A stretch of DNA of 64,000 bases from Bog-756 sp963837805 (GTDB lineage Bacteria; Actinomycetota; Acidimicrobiia; Acidimicrobiales; RAAP-2). A model generated the notes under the pieces. That model was not told the origin of the DNA. It searched no databases and worked only from the letters and a program-made list of their open reading frames with translations. Where the stretch lies: the NCBI GenBank assembly GCA_963837805.1, contig CAWIOU010000035.1, positions 372,001 through 436,000 of the forward strand, read 5' to 3'. The position numbers and the translations under genes are program-made. Each line of letters opens with the position of its first letter. Within the stretch, counting starts at the first letter, position 1. Shown in pieces: positions 27,084-35,874 of this stretch.

Positions 27084-28420
27084 GCCTCGCCGCCCCCCCT
27101 GCTCCGGGGCAGGACACGATCGCCGCCGAAGTCGCCGAGCATCCCCGCAGCTGGACGACCCATCTGGTGGCGCTGGGACTGGTGCTGGTGGCGTTCCTGG
27201 TTGCCGTCGTGGTCTTCGTGCTGGAGTCGTTCGGTGGCGCCTTCTCCACCTACGCGGTGGCGGAGGCGCAGCTGCCGGCGGCGTCCACCGCCGTGGCCCT
27301 CGGCGCCCCGGTCGAATACCGCAACGTGACCGTCGGTACCGTCGCCAGCCAGGGGAAGTCCGCCCCCGGAGGGCTGGTCGTCCTGACCCTGCACATGCAA
27401 CGCTCGATGCTCCACGTCATCCCGGCCGGGGTGCGGGCGACCGAGACCCCGGTCTCCTTCTTCGGGGATCCCTATGTCGAGCTGATCGCCCCGGCCAATC
27501 CGGGAGCGGCCCGACTTCGTCCCGGGGCCACGATTTCCGCCCTGTACGTCGGCCAGACCGGCTCCTTGCAGGCCACACTCGGAAGCCTCGACAACCTGCT
27601 CATCAGGCTCCAGCCCGGCGAGCTCGACGCCGCCCTGACCGCCCTGGCCAGCGGCCTGCAGGGCAATGGAACGTCGCTGGGACACAATCTGGTCCGGGCC
27701 AACACCTACTTCCAACAGATGCTGCCGCTGTGGCCCACCGTCGTCTCCAACCTGAACACGCTGGTTCCGGTGGCCAACCAGTTCGCGGCCTCCACCCCTG
27801 ACATCCTCCAGATCCTGGCCAACCAGACGACCACCGCCGGGACGATCAACGACCAGGCCTCAGGCGTCCGCCGGGCCCTCGATGGCGGCGAGGTCCTGGC
27901 CGGCCAGACGGCCTCGCTGCTGACCGCCATCCAGCAGCCCTTCGACGTCCTGTCCGCCGACTCCGGACCCTTCCTGACCGCCATCTCCCAGAACCCCCGG
28001 GAGATCTCCCAGCTCCTCTCCGGGCTCGACGCCTGGGCCAATGCGTGGACGGCGGCCGAGTCGTCGGGCCCCTATCTGCAGCTGTCCCAGACCGAGGTCG
28101 TCGCCAATCCGGCCGACCTCGGGCTGGCCGTTCTCGGTGGACCCCAGGCCGCCGCCTACCTCTCGGCCGGGCTGGGGCCGGGTTTCGTGAACCCGCCCAC
28201 CTACACCTCGGCCGGGACCATGACCACCGACGAGGCCCGGTCGCCGTCCGTCGGCTTGTTGTCGACGACGCCGGCGCCGACCCCGGTGGTGGCCGAACCG
28301 GCCCAGAGCCGGGCCATCTCGCAGATCGTGGCGGCGGTGAGCGGTGCGCCCCCCTCCTCGCCCGCCGTCTCGACGCTGTTGCTCTCGCCCGTCCTCGAGG
28401 GCCTGGTGACCCGATCATGA
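27080..28420 (+). CDS. mceA: Mce family protein, first position (MceA-like)
   Basis: A 446-residue MCE protein. One N-terminal helix (HLVALGLVLVAFLVAVVVFVL) anchors it, followed by the MCE domain (VALGAPVEYRNVTVGTVAS, VSFFGDPYVELIAP), then a long Asn/Gln-rich helical needle region and a Pro/Thr-rich tail. In the known Mce complexes six such subunits form a hydrophobic tunnel that carries lipids across the envelope. The start is TTG 27080 overlapping the yrbEB stop; no ATG is available in frame before the anchor. Confidence 0.9.
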   Translation: MSLAAPPAPGQDTIAAEVAEHPRSWTTHLVALGLVLVAFLVAVVVFVLESFGGAFSTYAVAEAQLPAASTAVALGAPVEYRNVTVGTVASQGKSAPGGLVVLTLHMQRSMLHVIPAGVRATETPVSFFGDPYVELIAPANPGAARLRPGATISALYVGQTGSLQATLGSLDNLLIRLQPGELDAALTALASGLQGNGTSLGHNLVRANTYFQQMLPLWPTVVSNLNTLVPVANQFAASTPDILQILANQTTTAGTINDQASGVRRALDGGEVLAGQTASLLTAIQQPFDVLSADSGPFLTAISQNPREISQLLSGLDAWANAWTAAESSGPYLQLSQTEVVANPADLGLAVLGGPQAAAYLSAGLGPGFVNPPTYTSAGTMTTDEARSPSVGLLSTTPAPTPVVAEPAQSRAISQIVAAVSGAPPSSPAVSTLLLSPVLEGLVTRS

Positions 28421-29508
28421 GATCACACCACCGCCATCCGGGGCTCACCGGCACCGTGGTCAAGGTCGTCGTCTTCGCCGTCGTGTCGGTCATCCTCACC
28501 TCGATCGTCATCTCGACACTGCTCGACGTGAACACCCAGGCCGCAACCGGGTACGTGGCCCAGTTCTCCAACGCCTCGGAGCTGCAGGCCGGTGACACGG
28601 TCCGGATCGCCGGTGTCGAGGTCGGGAAGGTCAGCGCGGTGACCTTGCAGCAGAACCACGCCGACGTCTCCTTCAGCGTCGACACCTCGCAGCACCTGAC
28701 CACGACCACGTTGGCCGCCATCCACTTCGAAAACCTGCTGGGCCAGCGGTTCCTCGCCATCCTCCCCGGTGCCAACGGCGGCAAGCCCCTCCCGCCCGGA
28801 GGAGTCATCCCCCTCGCCCACACCACGCCGGCCATCAATCTGACGGCAGTGTTCGACGGCTTCCAGCCTCTGTTCTCCGCCCTTTCGCCGGGCCAGGTGA
28901 ACCAGCTGGCCGGATCGATCATCGACGTATTCCAGGGCGAGTCGGGGACCGTCTCCAACATCGTGGCCCAGACGGCGACATTGACCAACAACCTGGCCGA
29001 CCGGCAGCAGGTGATCGACACCCTCCTCACCAGCCTGTCCAAGCTGCTCGACACGGTCGGGGTCCACGACACCCAGCTGGGTCAGCTCATCGGTAATTTC
29101 GACTCGTTGATGACGGGTCTGGCCGGGTCGCGGACCCAGCTCGGGTCGGCCATCGACAACCTGGCCACGGCGGAGAGCACCACCAGCGGCCTGCTCAACG
29201 AGGCCCAGCCCACCCTCAACCAGGACATCCAGACCCTCAACGGTGCCGTCCAGTCGTTGTCCGCCAACCAGCAAGGGCTCGACGGCGTCCTCCAGGGGTT
29301 CCCCGGCCTGGTCGGCACCCTCACCAAGATCCAGAGCTCCGGCAGCTGGATCAACGTCTACCTGTGCAACCTCACCATCAACGTCTCCGGTCAGCTGGAC
29401 GTGTCGCTCGTTCCCGGCGTGAGCCCCACCAACCTCTACCCGAATCCGGTCAAACTGCCCTCGGGACCGATCGGTGACCAGGCCGACCACACGGCGAGCT
29501 GCTCGTGA
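28417..29508 (+). CDS. mceB: Mce family protein, second position (MceB-like)
   Basis: A 363-residue MCE protein. The anchor helix (VVKVVVFAVVSVILTSIVIST) is followed by the MCE domain (ELQAGDTVRIAGVEVGKVSAV, FENLLGQRFLAILPG) and an amphipathic helical region with repeated Leu/Asn/Gln. A C-terminal pair of cysteines (YLCNLTI and TASCS) may form a disulphide. ATG 28417 overlaps the previous stop as ATGA. Confidence 0.93.
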   Translation: MRSHHRHPGLTGTVVKVVVFAVVSVILTSIVISTLLDVNTQAATGYVAQFSNASELQAGDTVRIAGVEVGKVSAVTLQQNHADVSFSVDTSQHLTTTTLAAIHFENLLGQRFLAILPGANGGKPLPPGGVIPLAHTTPAINLTAVFDGFQPLFSALSPGQVNQLAGSIIDVFQGESGTVSNIVAQTATLTNNLADRQQVIDTLLTSLSKLLDTVGVHDTQLGQLIGNFDSLMTGLAGSRTQLGSAIDNLATAESTTSGLLNEAQPTLNQDIQTLNGAVQSLSANQQGLDGVLQGFPGLVGTLTKIQSSGSWINVYLCNLTINVSGQLDVSLVPGVSPTNLYPNPVKLPSGPIGDQADHTASCS

Positions 29509-30521
29509 AACGCTTCCGCGAGCGCGACCGAGCCCTGACCGGTCTGGTGGGGGTCGTGGTCGTCACCGTCCTCGTGGTGGGAGCGCTGAACTTCCCGAGC
29601 CTTCCGCTCATCCACGACAACGCCACCTACCAGGCCGATTTCGTCAATGCCGGGGGTCTCCAGACCGGGGACGTCGTCACCGTCGACGGCGTGAAGGTGG
29701 GATCCATCACCGCCATGGCTCTCGAAGGGGACCAGGTGCGGATCACCTTCACCGCGTCGGGTACCACCCTGGGGTCGGGCTCCTCGGCGGCCGCCGAGGT
29801 CCTCAGCCCCGTCGGCACCGAGTACCTGCAGGTCTCGCCGTCGGGCTCCGGCTCCCTCCAGGGTCCGATCCCGCTGTCCCGGACCAGCGTTCCCTACAAC
29901 CTGGTGACGGCGCTGTCGGGACTCGGATCCGAGATCCGCCAGTACAACATCCCCCAGCTCGAGAAGGCGCTCGGGGTCGGGAGCGCAGACTTCAACGGAA
30001 CAAATCTCAAGGCGACGACCAGCGCCTTCCAGGGTCTCGCCGACATCTCGCGGGTGATCGGCAACGAGGGGCCGGCCCTGGCCACGATCGTCTCGCAGGG
30101 GGCAAAGCTCAGCGGCGTCCTCTCGCAGCGGAGCCAACAGCTCTTCAACCTCTTCGGTCAGAGCGACCTGGTGCTGTCCGTCCTGCAGCAGCGGCGAGCG
30201 GCCATCAACCAGCTCCTCACGGCCACCGGGGCGCTGAGCGCGCAGATCACGTCGCTCCTGTCGGTCAACCGGCCGGCGCTGACCACGCTGCTTCAGAACC
30301 TCCAGTCGGTGTCGGCGGTGCTGGCCAAGGACAGCAACGACTTCGGACAGGCGCTCCCCGTCCTCGCCGCCTTCAGCCGGTACTCGGCCAACGCCAGCGG
30401 CTCGGGGGCCTTCGTCGACGTGTCGGTACCCACCATGCTCATTCCCGACAACCTCTCGGTCCAGTGCTCGGCGCCCGGGGCCGAACCGAGCCGCAACCCT
30501 CAAGTGGGGTGCCGGCCATGA
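29505..30521 (+). CDS. mceC: Mce family protein, third position (MceC-like)
   Basis: A 338-residue MCE protein starting at GTG 29505 (GTGA overlap with the previous stop). It has an anchor helix (LTGVVVTVLV-like, residues 11-30), an MCE domain (GLQTGDVVTVDGVKVGSITAM, VLSPVGTEYLQVSP) and a helical needle segment. The gene is tightly coupled on both sides, so expression should be stoichiometric with the other Mce subunits. Confidence 0.93.
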   Translation: MKRFRERDRALTGLVGVVVVTVLVVGALNFPSLPLIHDNATYQADFVNAGGLQTGDVVTVDGVKVGSITAMALEGDQVRITFTASGTTLGSGSSAAAEVLSPVGTEYLQVSPSGSGSLQGPIPLSRTSVPYNLVTALSGLGSEIRQYNIPQLEKALGVGSADFNGTNLKATTSAFQGLADISRVIGNEGPALATIVSQGAKLSGVLSQRSQQLFNLFGQSDLVLSVLQQRRAAINQLLTATGALSAQITSLLSVNRPALTTLLQNLQSVSAVLAKDSNDFGQALPVLAAFSRYSANASGSGAFVDVSVPTMLIPDNLSVQCSAPGAEPSRNPQVGCRP

Positions 30522-31735
30522 CCCCGGGCATCTACGGGCTGGGGATTGCCAGACGGCCCTCGTTCCTCCGCCGGCTCCCGCTCCGCAAGATCGTGACGGT
30601 GGTGACCGCGGCGCTGGTGGCCCTGGTCGTCGCCGGCCTCGTCGTCCTGGTGGTCACCGGACCCTCCACCATGACGATCTCGGCCCGCTTCGCCACCGCC
30701 CCCGGCCTCTTCACCGGCAACGCGGTCGACGTCCTCGGCATGCCGGTCGGCAGCGTCACCAGGATCACGCCCGGGCCCACCTACGTGACGGTGACCATGC
30801 AGGTGCCCAGTTCCACGCCCGTCCCGGCCCATGCCGAGGCGATGATCATGGCTTCCGAGGTGGTCAACGACCGGTTCGTGCAACTCAACCCCGGGTACAG
30901 CGGGGGACCCCGGATGGCGGACAATGCCGTCATCCCCCTGTCGCGCACGGCGGTGCCCATCTCCGTCGACGAGATCGTCGACAGCCTCGACCAGCTGGCC
31001 AAAGCCCTCGGGCCCAACGGCGCCAACGCCCACGGTGCCTTGTCCGCATTCGTCGCCAGTTCCGCCCACGCCTTCGGCGGCAACGGCACCGCCCTGCACT
31101 CGACCCTGACGTCGCTCGGCCAGGCCCTGAACGCTCTCTCGTCCAAGAGCCCCCAGCTGACCGCGCTCTTCGACAACCTGGGAAACCTGAGCCACGTCGC
31201 CTCCCGGTACACGGGCACCTACCAGGCGTTCGCCAACAACCTGGCCGCGGTGAGCACCGACCTGGCCGGAGACGACAGCGACATCGGTTCCACCCTGGCC
31301 AACCTCCAGAAGGCGCTCGGGGCGCTGGCCCAGTTCACGGCGACCAACTCCACCGCCCTCGGGAGCAGCGTCACCAATCTCGACGCCTTCGCCGGTGCCG
31401 TGGCCGCCAAACAGCAGGCGCTGGCCCAGGCCCTCCAGGCGCTGCCCATCGCGCTCGGCAACATCTCCCAGGCCGTCGATCCGAACGCGGCGGGGGGCAC
31501 GGCGTTGCGGGCCCGATTCGACGCCACCGGTGACTCGGCCGGCTACTCCCAGTCGGTGTGCGGCAACCCGCTGCTCCGACTCCTGCTCCTCTCGATCGAC
31601 CGATCCCAGGACAAGGACCCGGCCGTCGACCTCGACTGCGGGGTGAACGGCCTGCTGGCCGGACTCCCCACCCCTCCGGGTGCCTCGGCGGGGCCCAACC
31701 TGTCACTCGGTGCGTTGGTGGGAGGTCAGCCATGA
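30518..31735 (+). CDS. mceD: Mce family protein, fourth position (MceD-like)
   Basis: A 405-residue MCE protein. The anchor helix is IVTVVTAALVALVVAGLVVLVV, and the MCE domain includes LFTGNAVDVLGMPVGSVTRI and SEVVNDRFVQLNPGY. A long Ala/Leu/Asn-rich helical region follows, then two cysteines (SVCGNPLL and DLDCGVNG). ATG 30518 overlaps the previous stop (ATGA), and its own stop overlaps the mceE start in the same way. Confidence 0.93.
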   Translation: MTPGIYGLGIARRPSFLRRLPLRKIVTVVTAALVALVVAGLVVLVVTGPSTMTISARFATAPGLFTGNAVDVLGMPVGSVTRITPGPTYVTVTMQVPSSTPVPAHAEAMIMASEVVNDRFVQLNPGYSGGPRMADNAVIPLSRTAVPISVDEIVDSLDQLAKALGPNGANAHGALSAFVASSAHAFGGNGTALHSTLTSLGQALNALSSKSPQLTALFDNLGNLSHVASRYTGTYQAFANNLAAVSTDLAGDDSDIGSTLANLQKALGALAQFTATNSTALGSSVTNLDAFAGAVAAKQQALAQALQALPIALGNISQAVDPNAAGGTALRARFDATGDSAGYSQSVCGNPLLRLLLLSIDRSQDKDPAVDLDCGVNGLLAGLPTPPGASAGPNLSLGALVGGQP

Positions 31736-32925
31736 GGTTCGGCCTCACCGCCCTCCTGAGGGCCGCCCCCACCACCCACGCCGGGCGGGGCGAGCCCCAC
31801 GTCGGGCGGGTCCGGACCGGACGCCGGGCCTGGCGATCGGCCGGCGTGGCGCTGGCGCTGGTCGGCGCCGTCGCCATGAGCAGCTGTGCCAGCCTGCAGT
31901 CCCTCCCCAAGGTCAGCGGCCTCGACGCGCCCACCTATCCCGTCTACGCCGTGTTCGCCAACGTCCTCAATCTGCCCGATCAGGCCCAGGTCCGGGTGGG
32001 GGCACAAGTCGTCGGGCAGGTGGGATCGATATCCACCCGCGACTACCAGGCCGACTTGACCCTGGACATCAAGACGTCGGTCCGGCTGCCGGTAGGGACG
32101 ATCGCCCAGGTCCGCTTCGACGATCCGCTGGGCGACGAGTACATCCTCCTCCAGCCCCCGTCGACCCCGCCGGCCACCACCGCCGACGACAGCAGTCGGT
32201 TCCTGGCCCCGGGAGCCCACATACCCGACAGTTCGACCAGCACCGCCCCCAGCGTCGAGGACACCTTCGGGGCCCTCTCGCTGGTCCTCAACGGCGGGGG
32301 GATCAACCAGCTGCAAACCATCATCGGGCAGCTGAACGACACCTTCAACGGAAACCAGACGCCGATCCGCTCCTTCCTGACCACCATCGACGACGGTGTG
32401 AGCTCCCTCGCCGGCGGCCGAGCCGCCATCGACGACGCCCTGGCCTCCATCTCGAACCTGAGCGGCAAACTGAACGGCGGGGCGCCGACCATCGCCAACG
32501 GCATCGACTCCCTGGCCCCGGCCGTCGGCGTGCTGGCCAGCGAGAACCGGCAGATCTCCGGGTTGCTGACCCAGCTGTCCACCCTGGGCGCGGTCGGCAC
32601 CCGGATCGCCCAGGAGAGCGGGCAGAACGCCGTCAACGACGCGCACGACCTGCTGCCGGTCGTGCAGCAGCTCAACTCGGTCTCGGCGCAGCTCGCCCCC
32701 GACCTGAAGGCGGTGGCCAGCTTCGAGGCCGAGACCCCCAAGATCGCCCCCGGTGACTACCTGCAGGTGAATGCCATCGTCAACGTGCTCCTGCCTCCCG
32801 GGGGCTTCGAGCCGACCCCACTGGGCGCGGAGATGACCGACACCCGGACGGCAACGCCTTCCGGGTCCCCGCCGTTGCAGGGAGGCCAGGCCGTGTCCGG
32901 TCTCCTGACCGCGAGTCTGTCGTGA
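31732..32925 (+). CDS. mceE: Mce family lipoprotein, fifth position (MceE/LprK-like)
   Basis: A 397-residue MCE protein that replaces the membrane anchor by a lipoprotein signal: hydrophobic ALALVGAVAMSSC with the lipobox cysteine at C52. Mce operons typically have a lipoprotein at exactly this fifth position (LprK in mycobacteria). The MCE domain (QVRVGAQVVGQVGSISTRDY, FDDPLGDEYILLQPP) and a helical needle follow. The signal is preceded by an unusually long basic N-terminus (~35 residues), so a start nearer the hydrophobic segment is possible, although ATG 31732 is coupled to mceD (ATGA). Confidence 0.92.
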   Translation: MRFGLTALLRAAPTTHAGRGEPHVGRVRTGRRAWRSAGVALALVGAVAMSSCASLQSLPKVSGLDAPTYPVYAVFANVLNLPDQAQVRVGAQVVGQVGSISTRDYQADLTLDIKTSVRLPVGTIAQVRFDDPLGDEYILLQPPSTPPATTADDSSRFLAPGAHIPDSSTSTAPSVEDTFGALSLVLNGGGINQLQTIIGQLNDTFNGNQTPIRSFLTTIDDGVSSLAGGRAAIDDALASISNLSGKLNGGAPTIANGIDSLAPAVGVLASENRQISGLLTQLSTLGAVGTRIAQESGQNAVNDAHDLLPVVQQLNSVSAQLAPDLKAVASFEAETPKIAPGDYLQVNAIVNVLLPPGGFEPTPLGAEMTDTRTATPSGSPPLQGGQAVSGLLTASLS

Positions 32926-32935
32926 CCGAGGATCC

Positions 32936-34024
32936 ATGAAGCAGAACCTCCTGCCACGAATGATCGCCCTGGCCATCGTCATCGTCGTCGGCATCTACTA
33001 CATCGCCTTCGACGTCATGCAGTACCACGTCACGTCCCAGCCGTTCCCGGTGACCGTCCTGGTGCCGAGCGCCGGCGGTCTGTACACGGGCGCGGACGTG
33101 ACCTACCGGGGGGTGCAGGTGGGGACGGTCACGGCGCTCGACCTCGACCCGCGGGACGTGGCCGTCAAATTGGCGATACGGGCGGGCGAGCACATTCCCG
33201 ACAACGGACCGGTCCTGGTCAAGGAGCTGTCGGCGCTGGGCGAGCAGTACCTCGACCTGCAGCCGGTCACCGACGCGGGACCCGACCTGCACCCCGGTAC
33301 CGTCATCCCCGCCGACCGGGTGTCCCTGCCCACACCGATCGGTAATGCACTGGTGGACCTGAACACCATGCTCCAGAGCGTCAACCCACAAGATCTGGTC
33401 ACCGACGAGAACTTCTTGGCCAGCGCCTTCGTCGGCACCGGACCGGATCTGCAGACGATCATCGTGACCGGCCAGCGTCTGTCCAACGCGCTGATCGCCG
33501 CCCAACCGGAGACCGTGAACCTGGTCGTCGACGGTCAGGCCGACCTGCAGACGCTGGAGGCGACCGACGGCGATCTGGCCACCTTCTCCCAGGGCCTGGC
33601 TTCGTTGACCGGTCAGTTGCGCCACTCGGACGGCGACGTCCGGGCACTGATCCGCACCAGCCAGTCCGCCGAGCAACAGCTGAACCCCTTCCTGGCCGCC
33701 GACAACGCCCACATCAGCGCCCTCATCTCGAGCCTGGCCACCGACGCCCAGGTGTCCGACGAGCACGACCAGGACGTCCAAGCCGTCTTCGAGCTCCTCC
33801 CCGTCGTCTCCGGTGACCTGGCCTCGGTGGTGGGAGGCGGACACGTGCACGGGGAGCTCGACTTCAACACCGCCGACCCGGTGTGCGCCTACATCCCGGG
33901 AAGCCTGATCCCCGGGCCGACCCAAGCGGTGGCCAGCCCGAACCTGACCAATACGTGCACCAGCTCGGCGCCGGGCCTGCTCCCGCGCGGCGCCAACAGC
34001 AGTCCGACCTTCTCGGGTGGCTGA
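32936..34024 (+). CDS. mceF: Mce family protein, sixth position (MceF-like)
   Basis: A 362-residue MCE protein closing the six-subunit set. The anchor helix is IALAIVIVVGIYYIAFDV, and the MCE domain includes GGLYTGADVTYRGVQVGTVTAL and ELSALGEQYLDLQP. After the helical region there are two cysteines (DPVCAYIPG and NTCTSSAPG), as in other MceF proteins. ATG 32936 has GAGG five bases upstream and lies 10 bases after mceE. Confidence 0.93.
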   Translation: MKQNLLPRMIALAIVIVVGIYYIAFDVMQYHVTSQPFPVTVLVPSAGGLYTGADVTYRGVQVGTVTALDLDPRDVAVKLAIRAGEHIPDNGPVLVKELSALGEQYLDLQPVTDAGPDLHPGTVIPADRVSLPTPIGNALVDLNTMLQSVNPQDLVTDENFLASAFVGTGPDLQTIIVTGQRLSNALIAAQPETVNLVVDGQADLQTLEATDGDLATFSQGLASLTGQLRHSDGDVRALIRTSQSAEQQLNPFLAADNAHISALISSLATDAQVSDEHDQDVQAVFELLPVVSGDLASVVGGGHVHGELDFNTADPVCAYIPGSLIPGPTQAVASPNLTNTCTSSAPGLLPRGANSSPTFSGG

Positions 34025-34059
34025 GCCCGATCAGCACTGATCCACCCGCACCCCGGGCT
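34024..34059 (+). other. Nested palindromes after mceF
   Basis: GATCAG-CA-CTGATC (34029-34042) lies inside a wider AGCCCG/CGGGCT pair (34024-34029 and 34054-34059). It follows the mceF stop directly and may slow or partly terminate transcription before the downstream secreted-protein genes. There is no U-tract. Confidence 0.4.
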
Positions 34060-34158
34060 GAGGTTTTGGACTCCACCGGGCCGGGTATACGCAACTCAGA
34101 CGTTTGTTCGGCAGCTGCCAACAGCGTGTCGAAAGAAGAGGGGCCGGAAGGGGGGAGG

Positions 34159-35028
34159 GTGCAGACAGAGCCCGAGAGGGCACGCCTGGGAAGCCGGGCC
34201 AGATCGCGACGGCACGCACGGACCGCGGTCTGCGTGGGTGCCGTGATTCTCGTGGCCGTCGGATCCCTCTTCGTGTGGCGGGGTCAGGGGGTGGGCACGG
34301 GGCAACGGGCCCTGGCCCGGTCGCTGACGTCGAGCATCAGGCCCCCCGGCACCGCATCGGCGGGGACCGAGGCGTCGAAGCGGGTCAGGTTGGTCTCCTC
34401 CGACCTTCCCGCCGACTGCATGCCCAATCCGGTCGGGCCTCCGATCGCTCCCTACGAGCTGGGGCTGGTGGGAACGGCCACCGACGGGGCGCTGAACACC
34501 GGGTCGGTCACCGTTTCCGGCATCAACGCCAAGTTCTGCGGAATCGTCACCCTGGTCACCGGGACGCCGCCCTGCGGGGCCACGGGGAGCGTCAACTCGC
34601 CGCCGGACGGCCAGCGGTTCGGTGGCCCGCTGTCGGCGGTGCTCACGCTGGTGCCGAAGATGACCCCGACCATCGGGTTCGTCGCCAACCCGGGAACCAT
34701 CACCGGCGGTTTCAGTTGCACGTCATCCCAGAACGGGCTGGCCGTCGCTTTCGACGCCCACGTGAGCGGGACCACCGCGCCGTTGTTCGGGGTGTCGTGC
34801 AACATCGCGGTGAGCATCCCGCTGACCGGTGCGGTGACCGGACCGCTCACCGCCACCGCCGCCACCCTGAAGAGCACTGGCGTGGGCCCACCCACGGTGC
34901 AGCCCTCGCCCACCTGCCCGGCCCCGGTGGCCGCCAACGTCGAGCAGATCGCCGGCGTGCCGCCGTCGGCGGGAACCAGCAGCGCCACGTTGCCGGTGGT
35001 GGCTTCGCTCTACCAACCGGGGCCCTAG
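34159..35028 (+). CDS. Membrane-anchored exported protein of the mce locus
   Basis: A 289-residue protein: a basic N-terminus, one signal-anchor helix (TAVCVGAVILVAVGSLFVW, about residues 24-42), then an outer domain rich in Thr, Val and Gly. That domain has several cysteines (PADCMPNP, AKFCGIV, PPCGATG, SCTSSQ, VSCNIAV, PTCPAPV), probably forming disulphides. GTG 34159 is chosen because a purine-rich GGAAGGGGGGAGG run precedes it and the upstream in-frame codons are not protein-like. No family recognised. Position inside the mce cluster suggests an accessory role in lipid binding or assembly. Confidence 0.7.
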   Translation: MQTEPERARLGSRARSRRHARTAVCVGAVILVAVGSLFVWRGQGVGTGQRALARSLTSSIRPPGTASAGTEASKRVRLVSSDLPADCMPNPVGPPIAPYELGLVGTATDGALNTGSVTVSGINAKFCGIVTLVTGTPPCGATGSVNSPPDGQRFGGPLSAVLTLVPKMTPTIGFVANPGTITGGFSCTSSQNGLAVAFDAHVSGTTAPLFGVSCNIAVSIPLTGAVTGPLTATAATLKSTGVGPPTVQPSPTCPAPVAANVEQIAGVPPSAGTSSATLPVVASLYQPGP

Positions 35029-35157
35029 ACCACGCCCCGAGGCCAAAGACCGCACGAGATCGCACGACCAACAGACAACCAACAAAAGGAGGATCACCCC
35101 ACCATGTCACACCTGATGAGAACACCCAGAAACGATCCAAACGAAGGAGGCCCAACC

Positions 35158-35730
35158 ATGTCAAAACTGACCAAGACAATCGTCGTCCTCGTGGGGACGG
35201 CGGCGCTCCTATTCGGCGTCGCCACGGCTGCCTATGCATCCTTGCCCGCGGGAACGGTCGTCACCGGGAAACTGAAGACCGGAACCCACATGGTCTTCAA
35301 GGGGGACATCGATTCGGTCCCGATCACGGTCACCTGCACCAGCTTCGTGATCAAGGGCAAGGTCCCGAGCCCGGCGTCCTCCACCATGAAGGCTTCGGCT
35401 CCACCGGCCATCACCGGATGTAAGGACTCGTCGGGTGGGACGGACACCATCAAGACCACAGGGACCTGGTCGGTCTCGTTCACGAAGACGACGATGACGC
35501 TCAACGTCCCGAAGGCAGGAGCCACGTTCAAGTCGAGCATCCTGTCCTCGTGCACCATCACCGCGGCTCCGACCGCAGCAGTGAAGGTGACCGGCGTCTA
35601 CAACGACAAGAACACCGACACGGTCACCAACGCTTCCATCCCGACCAAGGGGACCGGGTGCACCAGCACCACGGCGAAGACAACGGCCACCGTCGTGCTG
35701 AGCCCGGCTCCCGGAGCACCTCCGTGGTAA
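35158..35730 (+). CDS. Small secreted beta-rich protein of the mce locus
   Basis: A 190-residue exported protein. The signal peptide MSKLTKTIVVLVGTAALLFGVATAAYA is followed by a Thr/Ser/Lys-rich, probably all-beta domain with cysteines VTCTSF, TGCKDSS, SSCTITA and TGCTSTT. Two starts are in frame: ATG 35104 behind AAAGGAGG and ATG 35158 behind GAAGGAGG. The second is directly in front of the signal peptide and is preferred. The 18 codons between could be a leader or an alternative N-terminus. Function unknown. Confidence 0.72.
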   Translation: MSKLTKTIVVLVGTAALLFGVATAAYASLPAGTVVTGKLKTGTHMVFKGDIDSVPITVTCTSFVIKGKVPSPASSTMKASAPPAITGCKDSSGGTDTIKTTGTWSVSFTKTTMTLNVPKAGATFKSSILSSCTITAAPTAAVKVTGVYNDKNTDTVTNASIPTKGTGCTSTTAKTTATVVLSPAPGAPPW

Positions 35731-35874
35731 ATCCTCCACGGGTCGCGTGATCCGAGCACCGTTGATGCGCTCGCGACACGCGAATCGTCGTACCACGGGT
35801 GGGCGGTGCCCAGCGCACCGTCCACCCGTGGGGCGCGACACGGACAGCCGCACCGCGGCGATGAAGCGGGCCCG

